NCBI RefSeq assembly: GCF_026241135.1
Contig: NZ_JAPFGA010000020.1
Span: 1-64,000, forward strand
Source: Galbibacter kalidii
GTDB lineage: Bacteria > Bacteroidota > Bacteroidia > Flavobacteriales > Flavobacteriaceae
Direction: 5' to 3'
Length of the DNA stretch: 64,000 nucleotides
The notes beneath the pieces are model-generated. The model did no database searches and was not told where the DNA came from. It saw only the letters and a program-made list of their open reading frames with translations. Shown piece by piece: positions 8,082 through 14,735 of the stretch (position 1 is the stretch's first letter; every line of letters starts with the position of its first letter). Both the position numbers and the translations under genes were made by a program.

Positions 8082-8213
8082 TGGGCACAACACTAAATAT
8101 AAGTAATGGCGGGCAATGTGGTTATTCAAAAAATTGTGTTTCAATGAAGCCTAGTAATAACTTGATAGATTTGAACGTTTAAACCGCCACTACTCATATT
8201 CTTAACGTTGTAC
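8082..8213 (+). repeat. attC-like site 8
   Basis: Left box GCACAAC (8085-8091, within TGGGCACAAC), right box GTTGTAC (8207-8213). The inner stem AATATAAGTAATGGCGG pairs with CCGCCACTACTCATATT (8184-8200). The boxes pair with each other only in part, while each pairs fully with the other end of its own cassette. Confidence 0.7.
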
Positions 8214-8255
8214 ATCATTTAAAAAGACACTTATGTCATTCAAAATCAATAAAAT

Positions 8256-8642
8256 ATGATACTCATTGCCAAATATATTGTGATTCTTTTCGGTGTTTTC
8301 CTCATTGGAGTTGGTGTGCTAATACTTTTAAGACCAGCTAAAGCAAGAGAATATTTAAGAAAAGCAGGAAGCACTAACTTAATTAATTACTCTGAAATAA
8401 CTATCCGAATGATTCCTGCGGCAGGATTGGTTATATATTCAGAATTTTCAAAGTATCCTGAAATATTCAAAATTTTAGGGTGGTTTATGATAGCAACTTC
8501 CGTAGTACTTTATTTCGTGCCTCGAAGAATCCACCACAAATATGCTTTATGGTGTGCCGACATTCTGACACCTAACTACGTTAGACTAACATCACCATTT
8601 TCAACACTTTTTGGATGTGCTATTATTTATGCTGTACTCTGA
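8256..8642 (+). CDS. Small membrane protein, unknown (cassette gene)
   Basis: 128 residues: a strong N-terminal membrane segment (5-24), the conserved-looking LLRPAKAREYLRKAG, then two or three more hydrophobic stretches (about 52-62, 72-87 and 110-127). I do not recognise a functional family. The leader from GTTGTACATC (8207-8216) to the ATG is longer than in the other cassettes, at about 39 bp. The trailing GATGTACAAC (8679-8688) is the exact reverse complement of the leading ten bases. Confidence 0.6.
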   Translation: MILIAKYIVILFGVFLIGVGVLILLRPAKAREYLRKAGSTNLINYSEITIRMIPAAGLVIYSEFSKYPEIFKILGWFMIATSVVLYFVPRRIHHKYALWCADILTPNYVRLTSPFSTLFGCAIIYAVL

Positions 8643-8974
8643 TAGAATCATTCAGAAAAAGGAGAAATACTGAAAAACGATGTACAACATTGGTAACCCT
8701 TTGACAAGCCCTTAACGTTCATAAGGCAAGAAAATTTCAGGAGAATACAACTTTTAAGTGGCTAAGAATAAGGGCTTTTATTTTTTTAATTTTGCCTTTT
8801 TACTTGAAACAACTCATTTATAAGGTTGGGAAACAGGCACAAGATATATAGGCAATAGCCATTTGGGTAATCATCTAAACCTCTTTTTGAGTTTAATTGT
8901 ATATCTTGAATCCTAAATTATATGAGTGACTACCCCGTTAACCTATACACTAACCACTGGCATACATTTTAAAA
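8643..8974 (+). other. Gene-less stretch with left half of attC-like site 9 and decayed sequence
   Basis: The left box GATGTACAAC (8679-8688) closes the previous cassette and is followed by a left arm GGTAACCCTTTGACAAGCC. No clean right arm is found. Instead, near 8825-8860, there is a segment GGTTGGGAAACAGGCACAAG that recurs in diverged form near 14034-14053. A small hairpin AAGATATA/TATATCTT joins 8849-8856 and 8900-8907. GTTAACC at 8937-8943 could be the remaining right box. I see no gene. This looks like a site or gene-less cassette damaged by deletion. Confidence 0.45.
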
Positions 8975-9598
8975 ATGCGCAAAAAGATTGAAACAGTAGG
9001 ATTCTGCCTTGGATGGTTTGCCATCATTACGCAGTTTGTTTTAATGCTCCAAAATAGGCAAGCAAATATTCCTGAAACAATCATACGCTTTTTTAGCTTT
9101 TTTACAATCCTCACAAATATTTTGGTAGCCTTATTTTTTACCCATAAAATATTCAAACCTTCTGCAAAACAATTTGGAATATTCAATAAAAAAGGAACAT
9201 TGACCGCCCTTACAGCATTCATACTTATTGTTGGGCTTGTATATCAATTTATACTGCGGGGTATTTGGGAGCCGAAAGGGATGCAACGCCTTGTGGACGA
9301 ATTATTACATACCATTATACCTTTATGCGTCTTTATTTATTGGTTTATATATTCCACAAAAGAAAAAATTAATTTCCATGATGTAGGGATTTGGTTGCCA
9401 TATCCTGTGGTTTATCTCCTTTTTGTTTTAGCAAGGGGCATTTTTTCCAACTATTATCCATACCCTTTTTTGAACATTCCGGGAATTGGAACCGGAAAGG
9501 TGTTATTGAATATTTTATTGATCTTACTGTTTATGTTATTTATAATGACTATTTTAGTAGGTATAAAAAATAGAGCCACAAAAAATAAAATCCTATAA
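8975..9598 (+). CDS. Pr6Pr family membrane protein
   Basis: 207 residues, six hydrophobic segments. The family pattern is visible: an N-terminal helix with GWFAIITQF, RFFSFFTILTNILVALFF, then LRGIWEPKGMQRLVDELLHTIIP and a late FVLARGIFSNYYPYPF. Pr6Pr proteins (distantly FAR-17a/AIG1-like) have no well-established role in bacteria. It is the first of four closely spaced genes. No cassette box follows its stop; the next gene starts 11 bp on, so it is not a typical single-gene cassette. Confidence 0.75.
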   Translation: MRKKIETVGFCLGWFAIITQFVLMLQNRQANIPETIIRFFSFFTILTNILVALFFTHKIFKPSAKQFGIFNKKGTLTALTAFILIVGLVYQFILRGIWEPKGMQRLVDELLHTIIPLCVFIYWFIYSTKEKINFHDVGIWLPYPVVYLLFVLARGIFSNYYPYPFLNIPGIGTGKVLLNILLILLFMLFIMTILVGIKNRATKNKIL

Positions 9599-9609
9599 AA
9601 CGTCCAATC

Positions 9610-10041
9610 ATGAAAACCACAAAAACCCTTTCGCTGTTCATTTTTGCAATGATTATCGGTTCTTGCTCATCAACAAAAAAAATGACCGACGATGCTCTTT
9701 TTAATACCACATGGGAACTGGAGCACCTCTCCGGGCCACGAATTGCCTTTAGCGGGCTGTACCCCGATAAAAAGCCAAAAATCACATTCAACAAAGCAAC
9801 CAACAAAGTAGAGGGCAATAACAGTTGCAATGGTTATTCCGCTGACTATACCTTGAACGGTGATGGCATTTCTTTTGGCGAACCAGGCCCGACAACAATG
9901 ATGTTCTGTGGTGAAGGCGAAAAATTCTTTTTAAATACCATAAAAAAAGTAAACAAGTACAAGATCGATAGCGAAGGAAAACTGAACTTAATGATTGATG
10001 ATGTACCAATGATGCGCTTTAAAAAATCTGTTCAAGAATGA
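9610..10041 (+). CDS. META-domain lipoprotein (HslJ-like)
   Basis: 143 residues. A signal peptide with lipobox IIGSC (Cys at 19) predicts an outer-membrane or periplasmic lipoprotein. The rest is a META domain: FNTTWELEHLSG, then ITFNKATNKVEGNNSCNGYSADY, TTMMFCGEGEKFFLNTI and a closing strand MMRFKK. META/HslJ proteins are linked to stress tolerance and surface functions, with no defined biochemical activity. The last codons overlap the next gene by four bases (ATGA), indicating translational coupling. Confidence 0.85.
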   Translation: MKTTKTLSLFIFAMIIGSCSSTKKMTDDALFNTTWELEHLSGPRIAFSGLYPDKKPKITFNKATNKVEGNNSCNGYSADYTLNGDGISFGEPGPTTMMFCGEGEKFFLNTIKKVNKYKIDSEGKLNLMIDDVPMMRFKKSVQE

Positions 10042-10850
10042 AACTTTCAGTAGCAATACCGTTATTTCTCCTTTCCATCATACTATTATCGTGCAATAAT
10101 AAAGCGAAAAAAAGCAACGATGTTTTAAAGACAAGTTCAAGCGACTCCGTAGGTGTAGAACCAACAACAAGCCTAAAAAACAATAACCAGGTCAGCAATG
10201 ACATCTATTTTAAGGCTAGCGGTAATGAACCTTTTTGGGGATTGGAAATATCGGAAAACGGTATAAAGCTGACAACAATTGGTGACTCCATAGTAACACC
10301 ACATACCGCTGCAGTACGTGCTATGGATGCCAATGTTAAAATGTACAAAGTACAAACGGAATCCAATGAAATGACTATTCAAATTATGGAATCCGAATGT
10401 ACCGATACCATGTCAGGTGCGGTATCACCTTATACGGTTACTATAGATTACAGGAAGAACACCGATGAAGAGTTAACAACATTGCATGGATGTGGGCGCT
10501 ACATAACTGATTACCGCCTGCACGACATTTGGGTATTGGAGAAAATAAATGGCAACGATATAACAAAAGAAGATTTCAGCAAAGAGTTGCCTACAATGGA
10601 AATCAACAGCACGGCTAATACATTTTCAGGGTTTGCAGGTTGCAACCGTATGAACGGTTCTTTGTTCTCTGAAAAAGAATTGCTTCGCTTCACGAACATT
10701 GCTACCACAAAAATGATGTGCGAACCTGCCAATAAAGAGCCTGAATTTATAAAGGCATTACAGAGCGGTACCACCTATAAAATTGCAAACAACCGCTTAA
10801 TGCTGTCAAATCCTGAAGGGGAACTGCTAGTATTCAAAAAAATAGATTAA
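10038..10850 (+). CDS. Lipoprotein with COG3650-type and META domains
   Basis: 270 residues with a lipoprotein signal (lipobox LLSC, Cys near 19). Residues about 50-150 resemble the COG3650-type domain: FKASGNEPFWGLEIS, a later CTDTMSGAVSPYTV and a GCG near 151. Residues about 160-268 form a META domain with FSGFAGCNRMNGS and TKMMCEPANKEPEFIKAL. The same two-domain arrangement is common in Bacteroidota. It is coupled to the preceding META gene by a 4-bp overlap, so the two probably act together at the envelope. Confidence 0.82.
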   Translation: MKLSVAIPLFLLSIILLSCNNKAKKSNDVLKTSSSDSVGVEPTTSLKNNNQVSNDIYFKASGNEPFWGLEISENGIKLTTIGDSIVTPHTAAVRAMDANVKMYKVQTESNEMTIQIMESECTDTMSGAVSPYTVTIDYRKNTDEELTTLHGCGRYITDYRLHDIWVLEKINGNDITKEDFSKELPTMEINSTANTFSGFAGCNRMNGSLFSEKELLRFTNIATTKMMCEPANKEPEFIKALQSGTTYKIANNRLMLSNPEGELLVFKKID

Positions 10851-10974
10851 GCCTTAAAAAAATCAATAAAATGAAACCGACATGATTAAAATAATCTTTA
10901 AACACACAAAGGCAATGATTATTTTAATCATCAAAGGTTCCATGTGACCATTGAAAAACAATAAATATAAACAC

Positions 10975-11451
10975 ATGAAAAAACTAATCATATTATCGCT
11001 GCTGGCAATAAGCTTTACAAGCTGTAAAAACAAGACTGCAAAGGAGGAACAAAACACGCCAGAAGAAAAAGAGGCTGTGGCCATAGAAAAACCATCTTCT
11101 CTGTTAGAAATGGGCTGTTACGCTTACAACGACAACAATAATAACGCTGTAAATTTAGAAATTACCAGTTTAGAGAATGGTGTTACAGGGAAATTGACCT
11201 ACGCACTTGATGGCAAGGATAGCAACTCTGGAACTTTTAATGGAGAATTGAAGAACGACAAACTATTTGGGATATATACATTTATATCTGAAGGAATTGA
11301 AAGTAAAAGGGACATTGCATTTTTGATAAAAGACAACCAACTTATTGAAGGCTATGGCGAGCTTAGCGAAAGTGGTACTGCTTTTGTTGATAAGAGCAAT
11401 ATCAACTATACTTCTACGATGCCATTAACCAAAACGGATTGTGATAAATGA
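10975..11451 (+). CDS. Small lipoprotein, unknown
   Basis: 158 residues from ATG 10975. An upstream in-frame TTG at 10951 would add residues ahead of the signal peptide and is unlikely. Lipobox SFTSC puts the lipidated Cys at about residue 17, followed by a Glu-rich linker and a beta-rich domain with YDGKD-like turns (GVTGKLTYALDGKDSNSG). No family recognised. Last of the four-gene envelope block; no attC box follows directly. Confidence 0.6.
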   Translation: MKKLIILSLLAISFTSCKNKTAKEEQNTPEEKEAVAIEKPSSLLEMGCYAYNDNNNNAVNLEITSLENGVTGKLTYALDGKDSNSGTFNGELKNDKLFGIYTFISEGIESKRDIAFLIKDNQLIEGYGELSESGTAFVDKSNINYTSTMPLTKTDCDK

Positions 11452-12145
11452 AGAGCAACTTGTTTGTATATAAATGGTAACGTGTACTCCCATTTGCGGC
11501 AAACGTGTTTGGAACTGATTGCCCTAAACACTAAACGGGATCCATTAAAGAATGCATGGCACGGTAAACATTGCTGCGCTATCTGGTTAATATAGGGGTA
11601 GGGGGATACCCCTTCCTGATACCCTTCTTACCCCTTGCAAACATCTTTTTATCTATTAAAATCATTCTTGTAAGGATGAAAAACATTGTTGTTGGGCCTG
11701 TTACACATAGTCGTAAGGCCTGAAAAAGGTCTTTTTAAGGCTTACCGCAAGGGATATTTTTGATTTTTTAGGGGTGATACCCCCTACCTGATAGGGGGAA
11801 CGATGATCAAAAAGGTCATTCGAAATACCTTTTTCATCGTTATAAGGATGTCCCTAACGCTTGGAAAGGTGACAGACAGGGGCAATAACCCTGAACAAGG
11901 AGCTTATAAATGTTCTTTCTAAACCTTTTTAGCCCTTCTTAAGGGCTTAGACCCCTACTGGAGAGGGGCCAACTATTAATCTGATGATTGAAAACACCTT
12001 TCAGTATAGTTGCAAAAGCCTGCTGCAATTTACAGCAGGCTTTTGTTTAAGTCTGAAATCTCCCTGCAGCTTGCAGCTACAGTTTGCGGTGAAAATTATC
12101 AGTAAAAATGCCATTCCCCTTTATATTGATTGTTTATAAAACCTT
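11452..12145. other. Non-coding stretch between cassette arrays with GC-rich stems
   Basis: No convincing gene in about 700 bp. It contains two related GC-rich segments, near 11593-11622 and 11768-11798, each combining TAGGGG, GATACCCC and CCTGATA and able to fold. Short complementary pairs such as AAAAAGGTC/GACCTTTTT-like runs also occur. A strong terminator-like hairpin lies at 12013-12045. It could be the remains of a mobile element or of regulatory RNA; nothing identifies it. Confidence 0.4.
12013..12045. terminator. Strong hairpin, terminator-like
   Basis: A perfect 13-bp stem, CAAAAGCCTGCTG (12013-12025) with CAGCAGGCTTTTG (12033-12045), and a 7-nt loop. A-rich and T-rich flanks allow termination in either direction. 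It lies before the putative recombinase scar. Confidence 0.6.
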
Positions 12146-12288
12146 ATGGAACGGATTACAATAACACTAGAAAAACTAAATCACCGGAATGCGGAACAGA
12201 TTGCCCTCTTGATGTAACGGTATCTTCCTTAACAAAATCCGAAAAAGACAATAAAAAAGTGTTGTTATCCCGAAATTTTAAGAGATAA
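12146..12288 (+). pseudogene. Possible scar of a tyrosine recombinase (integrase), internally deleted
   Basis: From ATG 12146 a 23-codon frame reads MERITITLEKLNHRNAEQIA before stopping. It resembles the N-terminus of Bacteroidota tyrosine recombinases, with a beta strand then HRN..QI. In another frame, 12202-12288 reads CPLDVTVSSLTKSEKDNKK and runs to a stop; integrases of this phylum often end with an SPLD- or SPFD-like phrase. An internal deletion joining both ends of such a gene would explain the two pieces. The catalytic domain is absent. It lies just before the attI-like junction of array 2. The assignment rests on short matches and is tentative. Confidence 0.33.
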
Positions 12289-12325
12289 AAATGTATTTTA
12301 GTGTTTATATAACGAGTTGTGGTGC
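12289..12325 (+). other. attI-like junction before first cassette of array 2
   Basis: The cassette leader GTTGTGGTGC begins at 12316, preceded by ATATAACGA. Unlike every other cassette junction here it has no L-arm and no palindromic partner upstream. A primary attachment site (attI) rather than attC would look like this. It lies 28 bp past the last stop of the putative recombinase scar. Confidence 0.4.
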
Positions 12326-12334
12326 ATACGAGAA

Positions 12335-12970
12335 ATGTTAAGTCAAATTAAAATACCGTCATTAATCTTATTTATTTTGGTAATCTTTGGTTGCCAAAAT
12401 TCGGAACGTAAACCTTTGAAAAAAATTGAAAAAGATTTTGGACTTTTCCCAAACGAAAATGACAGCATTGCCGTAGAATTAGAACTGACTAAATATGATA
12501 ACTGGAAAGTTTTGCTCAAACGGACTGAACAAATTGTTTGTAATGATAGTATTCCAAAGGTAACAATTGAAAACGATAGTGTGATAAAAAAGGTTTATTT
12601 AAGAAATCCTTGTTGGGAAAATTTTGGTTGCATTTTAATAAAACAAAGAAATACAATTCAAATCCATAACGACACAATTAGTAAATCTGATAGGTTTTTT
12701 TATCCGTTAGACAGTTTAGCCACTGTTTTGAAAAAAGATTTTCAGAATAATGGAAAAATTCCATCTTGGAGTCGTAGTCCTGAAAAGCTGTTGATTTTTA
12801 TCTCTTATGACAATAATTGGACAGAAAGATTACCAAAAACTTTGGAGAGACTGACTAATGAATACGAAAAAATCACGGACAGTACCGTTTTAAAAATATG
12901 GCTGAATGAGAAATTTGATATTCCGCCACCTCCACCGCCACCATCGAAAGAACAAATAGAAATTGAATAA
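12335..12970 (+). CDS. Lipoprotein with C-terminal polyproline tail (cassette gene)
   Basis: 211 residues from ATG 12335, 10 bp after the cassette leader. The open frame extends to a TTG at 12317 inside the leader, which is less likely. Signal peptide with lipobox VIFGC (Cys at about 20). The exported part has paired Cys residues (VCND near 60 and CWENFGC near 90). It ends in a run of seven prolines before a short charged tail; a similar proline-rich ending is seen in some Bacteroidota ExbD-related proteins, but no membrane anchor typical of ExbD is present. Function unknown. Confidence 0.6.
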   Translation: MLSQIKIPSLILFILVIFGCQNSERKPLKKIEKDFGLFPNENDSIAVELELTKYDNWKVLLKRTEQIVCNDSIPKVTIENDSVIKKVYLRNPCWENFGCILIKQRNTIQIHNDTISKSDRFFYPLDSLATVLKKDFQNNGKIPSWSRSPEKLLIFISYDNNWTERLPKTLERLTNEYEKITDSTVLKIWLNEKFDIPPPPPPPSKEQIEIE

Positions 12971-12975
12971 AATAC

Positions 12976-13113
12976 GCACCACAACAGCGTGTAAAAAATA
13001 ATTGCTACTTTAGTGCTTGACCAAAGGCAGTTGCAGTTTTGCTTACTCTGATTTTCCTGCGGAAAATCCTCGCGCACAAAACCGCAACTATTTTTACACG
13101 CAAACCGTTAACA
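12976..13113 (+). repeat. attC-like site 10
   Basis: Left box CCACAAC (12979-12985, within GCACCACAAC), right box GTTAACA (13107-13113); they do not match each other. The inner stem GCGTGTAAAAAATA.TTGC pairs with GCAACTATTTTTACACGC. The loop contains GATTTTCC...GGAAAATC. Confidence 0.68.
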
Positions 13114-13140
13114 GTTATTGAGTAAACCCAAGTAATAATT

Positions 13141-13881
13141 ATGGACTTTTTTAAAAATTATTTACCACAAATATTCATTGGATTAGGAGTACTGTTTTCA
13201 TTTATCGGGGGTTTAATAATTTATATTAGAACTAATGAATATAATTCAGAGATTAAAAAAAGAACTAATGAAAATATAGTCCTAACTACTAAAAATAAAA
13301 GACTAACAAGTGAAAATCAAATTTTAATTACAAAAAATATTGAATTTACGAATTTAAACGGCGAATTAATTAATAAAAATTTAGAGCTTACATCTCAAAA
13401 TATTGAATTAACTGATAATCTCCAAAAACAATCTGAAATTATCAATTCAAATATTACAGGCGGAGACAGTTTCTGTTATATACTGCCTATTATCAATCCA
13501 AAGTATGAAAATAGATATAGATTATTACTTAAAAACGATGGAGAATATCTAATGAGTAATATCCAAGTAAGAATCGTTGATTTGAACGAATATGAAACCG
13601 CTAATAGTATCATAAGTCTTTATGGTAAAACAACCAACGTAACTGAACTTTCTGGAAAAACCGGAATGATAATAGGAGAAATAGATTTAGGAAAAGAAAA
13701 TTACAAGAATCTTAATATTTTCATAAGTGCCAGAAATGGAAGTTTTAAACAATTAATTAGAATGAAAAAAATGAAAAAAAAATGGCATTTTGCTACTAGA
13801 GTAAATAAGGAAGATGAAATTCTTTTCGAAAAAATAAGTAAAGACTTTCCAATAGAAAAAAATGAGGATATATGGAATTAA
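13141..13881 (+). CDS. Membrane-anchored coiled-coil protein, unknown (cassette gene)
   Basis: 246 residues: one N-terminal membrane segment (about 9-30), then a long heptad coiled coil (about 38-98) in which N..LT or N.EL phrases recur every seven residues, such as TKNKRLTSENQIL. A beta-rich globular domain follows (about 105-225) with a basic patch, MKKMKKK. No family recognised. The architecture suits an oligomeric inner-membrane sensor or scaffold, but nothing fixes a role. Cassette ends match at 7 of 8 bases. Confidence 0.6.
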   Translation: MDFFKNYLPQIFIGLGVLFSFIGGLIIYIRTNEYNSEIKKRTNENIVLTTKNKRLTSENQILITKNIEFTNLNGELINKNLELTSQNIELTDNLQKQSEIINSNITGGDSFCYILPIINPKYENRYRLLLKNDGEYLMSNIQVRIVDLNEYETANSIISLYGKTTNVTELSGKTGMIIGEIDLGKENYKNLNIFISARNGSFKQLIRMKKMKKKWHFATRVNKEDEILFEKISKDFPIEKNEDIWN

Positions 13882-14194
13882 AAAAACAGCTGCTAACATC
13901 GGTAACCGTTGCACAAGCCACTAGTTTTTAAAAGTGAAACCATTTACAAAAAAACGAAAAAGATAATTGACTGAAAATAAATGCTTTATGTTTTATGACA
14001 TGATTGCTTTTTACTATAAATGACCGATTTTTTGGTTGTGCAACAGGCACAATGTATATACAAAATAGGCGTAACAGTAGTAAATTTAACGGTTGTAGCC
14101 CGCTTAATAATTTTAACGGTTTGATAAGTATAAAGCCCGCAATCGCCTACTTTGCATATACTAAACGTTGTGTGCAAGTTAAAATATGAACTAA
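13882..14194 (+). other. Gene-less stretch: broken attC-like sites 11 and 12
   Basis: Left box TGCTAAC (13891-13897) and arm GGTAACCGTTGCACAAGCC start site 11. Its right half is reduced to GGTTGTGCAAC (14034-14044), fused to the left half of site 12. No gene lies between them, so a cassette may have been lost or be non-coding. Confidence 0.5.
14047..14173 (+). repeat. attC-like site 12
   Basis: The stem GTATATACAAAATAGGCG (14054-14071) pairs with CGCCTACTTTGCATATAC (14144-14161). The right box is GTTGTGT (14167-14173). The left box is degenerate (GGCACAAT, 14046-14053). It precedes the gene at 14195. Confidence 0.6.
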
Positions 14195-14560
14195 ATGATA
14201 TTAACAGAAACCTCAAAAAAAAGGAATTTGATACTAACTATTTTCCTTTCTATTATATTCCTAACTGATTTAATTACGACCAAAAGTTTCTTACTTGACA
14301 ATAATCTGAAAGAATTAAATAAAACGGAATTAGTATTTGGAATACTCGGAATTGTTGACTTGATTTTAATCGTGTTTTTATTTTACTGGAAAAAATGGGC
14401 GTTTTGGGCATTACTTGGAACAAGTATTATAACACTAATAATTAATCTGAGTATAGGAATTGGAGCTGTATCCCTCATTGGCTTACTTGGAATAATAATA
14501 ATTTACCTATTGTTACAACTGAAAAGAGATGGAATTAAAGGTTGGAACAACTTGGAATAA
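14195..14560 (+). CDS. Small membrane protein, unknown (cassette gene)
   Basis: 121 residues with three to four hydrophobic segments (about 11-30, 48-64, 70-88 and 90-109) and a basic C-terminus. No motif or family recognised. The ATG is 21 bp after the right box of site 12. The sequence after its stop (CTGTACCTTACAG) does not match its leading GTTGTGTGCAAG, so this cassette has either been rearranged or has diverged at one end. Confidence 0.55.
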   Translation: MILTETSKKRNLILTIFLSIIFLTDLITTKSFLLDNNLKELNKTELVFGILGIVDLILIVFLFYWKKWAFWALLGTSIITLIINLSIGIGAVSLIGLLGIIIIYLLLQLKRDGIKGWNNLE

Positions 14561-14563
14561 AAA

Positions 14564-14711
14564 CTGTACCTTACAGCGGCTCATAAGCTATGGCTTTCGA
14601 CCTGCCCACTTGGGATTCCGAAGTTTCGGGACTGCGGATTTTCCAATGGTACTCATTTTTGCTAAATTCGTTGCAAAACCACGCCACAGTGCATAGCCGC
14701 GGCCTGTACAG
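14564..14711 (+). repeat. attC-like site 13 (diverged)
   Basis: CTGTAC (14564-14569) pairs with GTACAG (14706-14711). GCGGCT (14576-14581) pairs with AGCCGC (14695-14700), with unequal spacers between. The architecture is kept, but the usual GTT at the right box is reduced to CTGT. The loop resembles those of sites 3 and 5. Confidence 0.5.
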
Positions 14712-14735
14712 AATAAATAAAATCTGAAATCAACT

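Larger units (their letters stand above)
2226..8943 (+). mobile_element. Integron-like gene cassette array 1 (eight cassettes, no integrase)
   Basis: Eight single-gene units (starts at 2383, 2985, 4078, 5109, 6279, 6930, 7624 and 8256) all lie on one strand and are separated by attC-like palindromes. Each begins with GTT plus cassette-specific bases 19-49 bp before its start codon and ends with the reverse complement shortly after its stop. Matches between the two ends of one cassette are 10/10 for the 7624 and 8256 cassettes and 9/9 for those at 4078, 5109, 6279 and 6930. The match is 8/9 for 2985 and only partial for 2383. The genes belong to unrelated families. No integrase gene is present in this part, so it resembles the attC clusters lacking integrase known from integrons. 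The box consensus differs from canonical GTTRRRY. Confidence 0.7.
12316..14711 (+). mobile_element. Integron-like cassette array 2 (short, partly decayed)
   Basis: Cassettes with genes at 12335, 13141 and 14195 are followed by attC-like sites at 12976-13113, 13891 onward, 14047-14173 and 14564-14711. The first cassette has identical ten-base ends (GTTGTGGTGC / GCACCACAAC). The second matches 7 of 8 (GTTAACAG / CTGCTAAC). The third has lost the match. All are on the plus strand downstream of the recombinase scar. Confidence 0.55.

Noticed and set aside
2226-8943. Reading the intergenic palindromes simply as rho-independent terminators
   Set aside because: They are 120-190 nt long with unpaired spacers, lack a T-tract, and their outer boxes match across genes rather than across the palindrome.
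11680-11730. Very short frame starting MKNIVVGPVTHSRKA near 11677
   Set aside because: 14 codons with no conservation that I can recognise; treated as chance in non-coding DNA.
12905-12960. Poly-glycine frame on the minus strand opposite the gene at 12335
   Set aside because: It is the shadow of the CCA/CCT proline run of the real lipoprotein gene.
14004-14189. 61-codon plus-strand frame between 14004 and 14189
   Set aside because: It lies wholly within the broken attC-like sites 11 and 12 and has no protein-like features.
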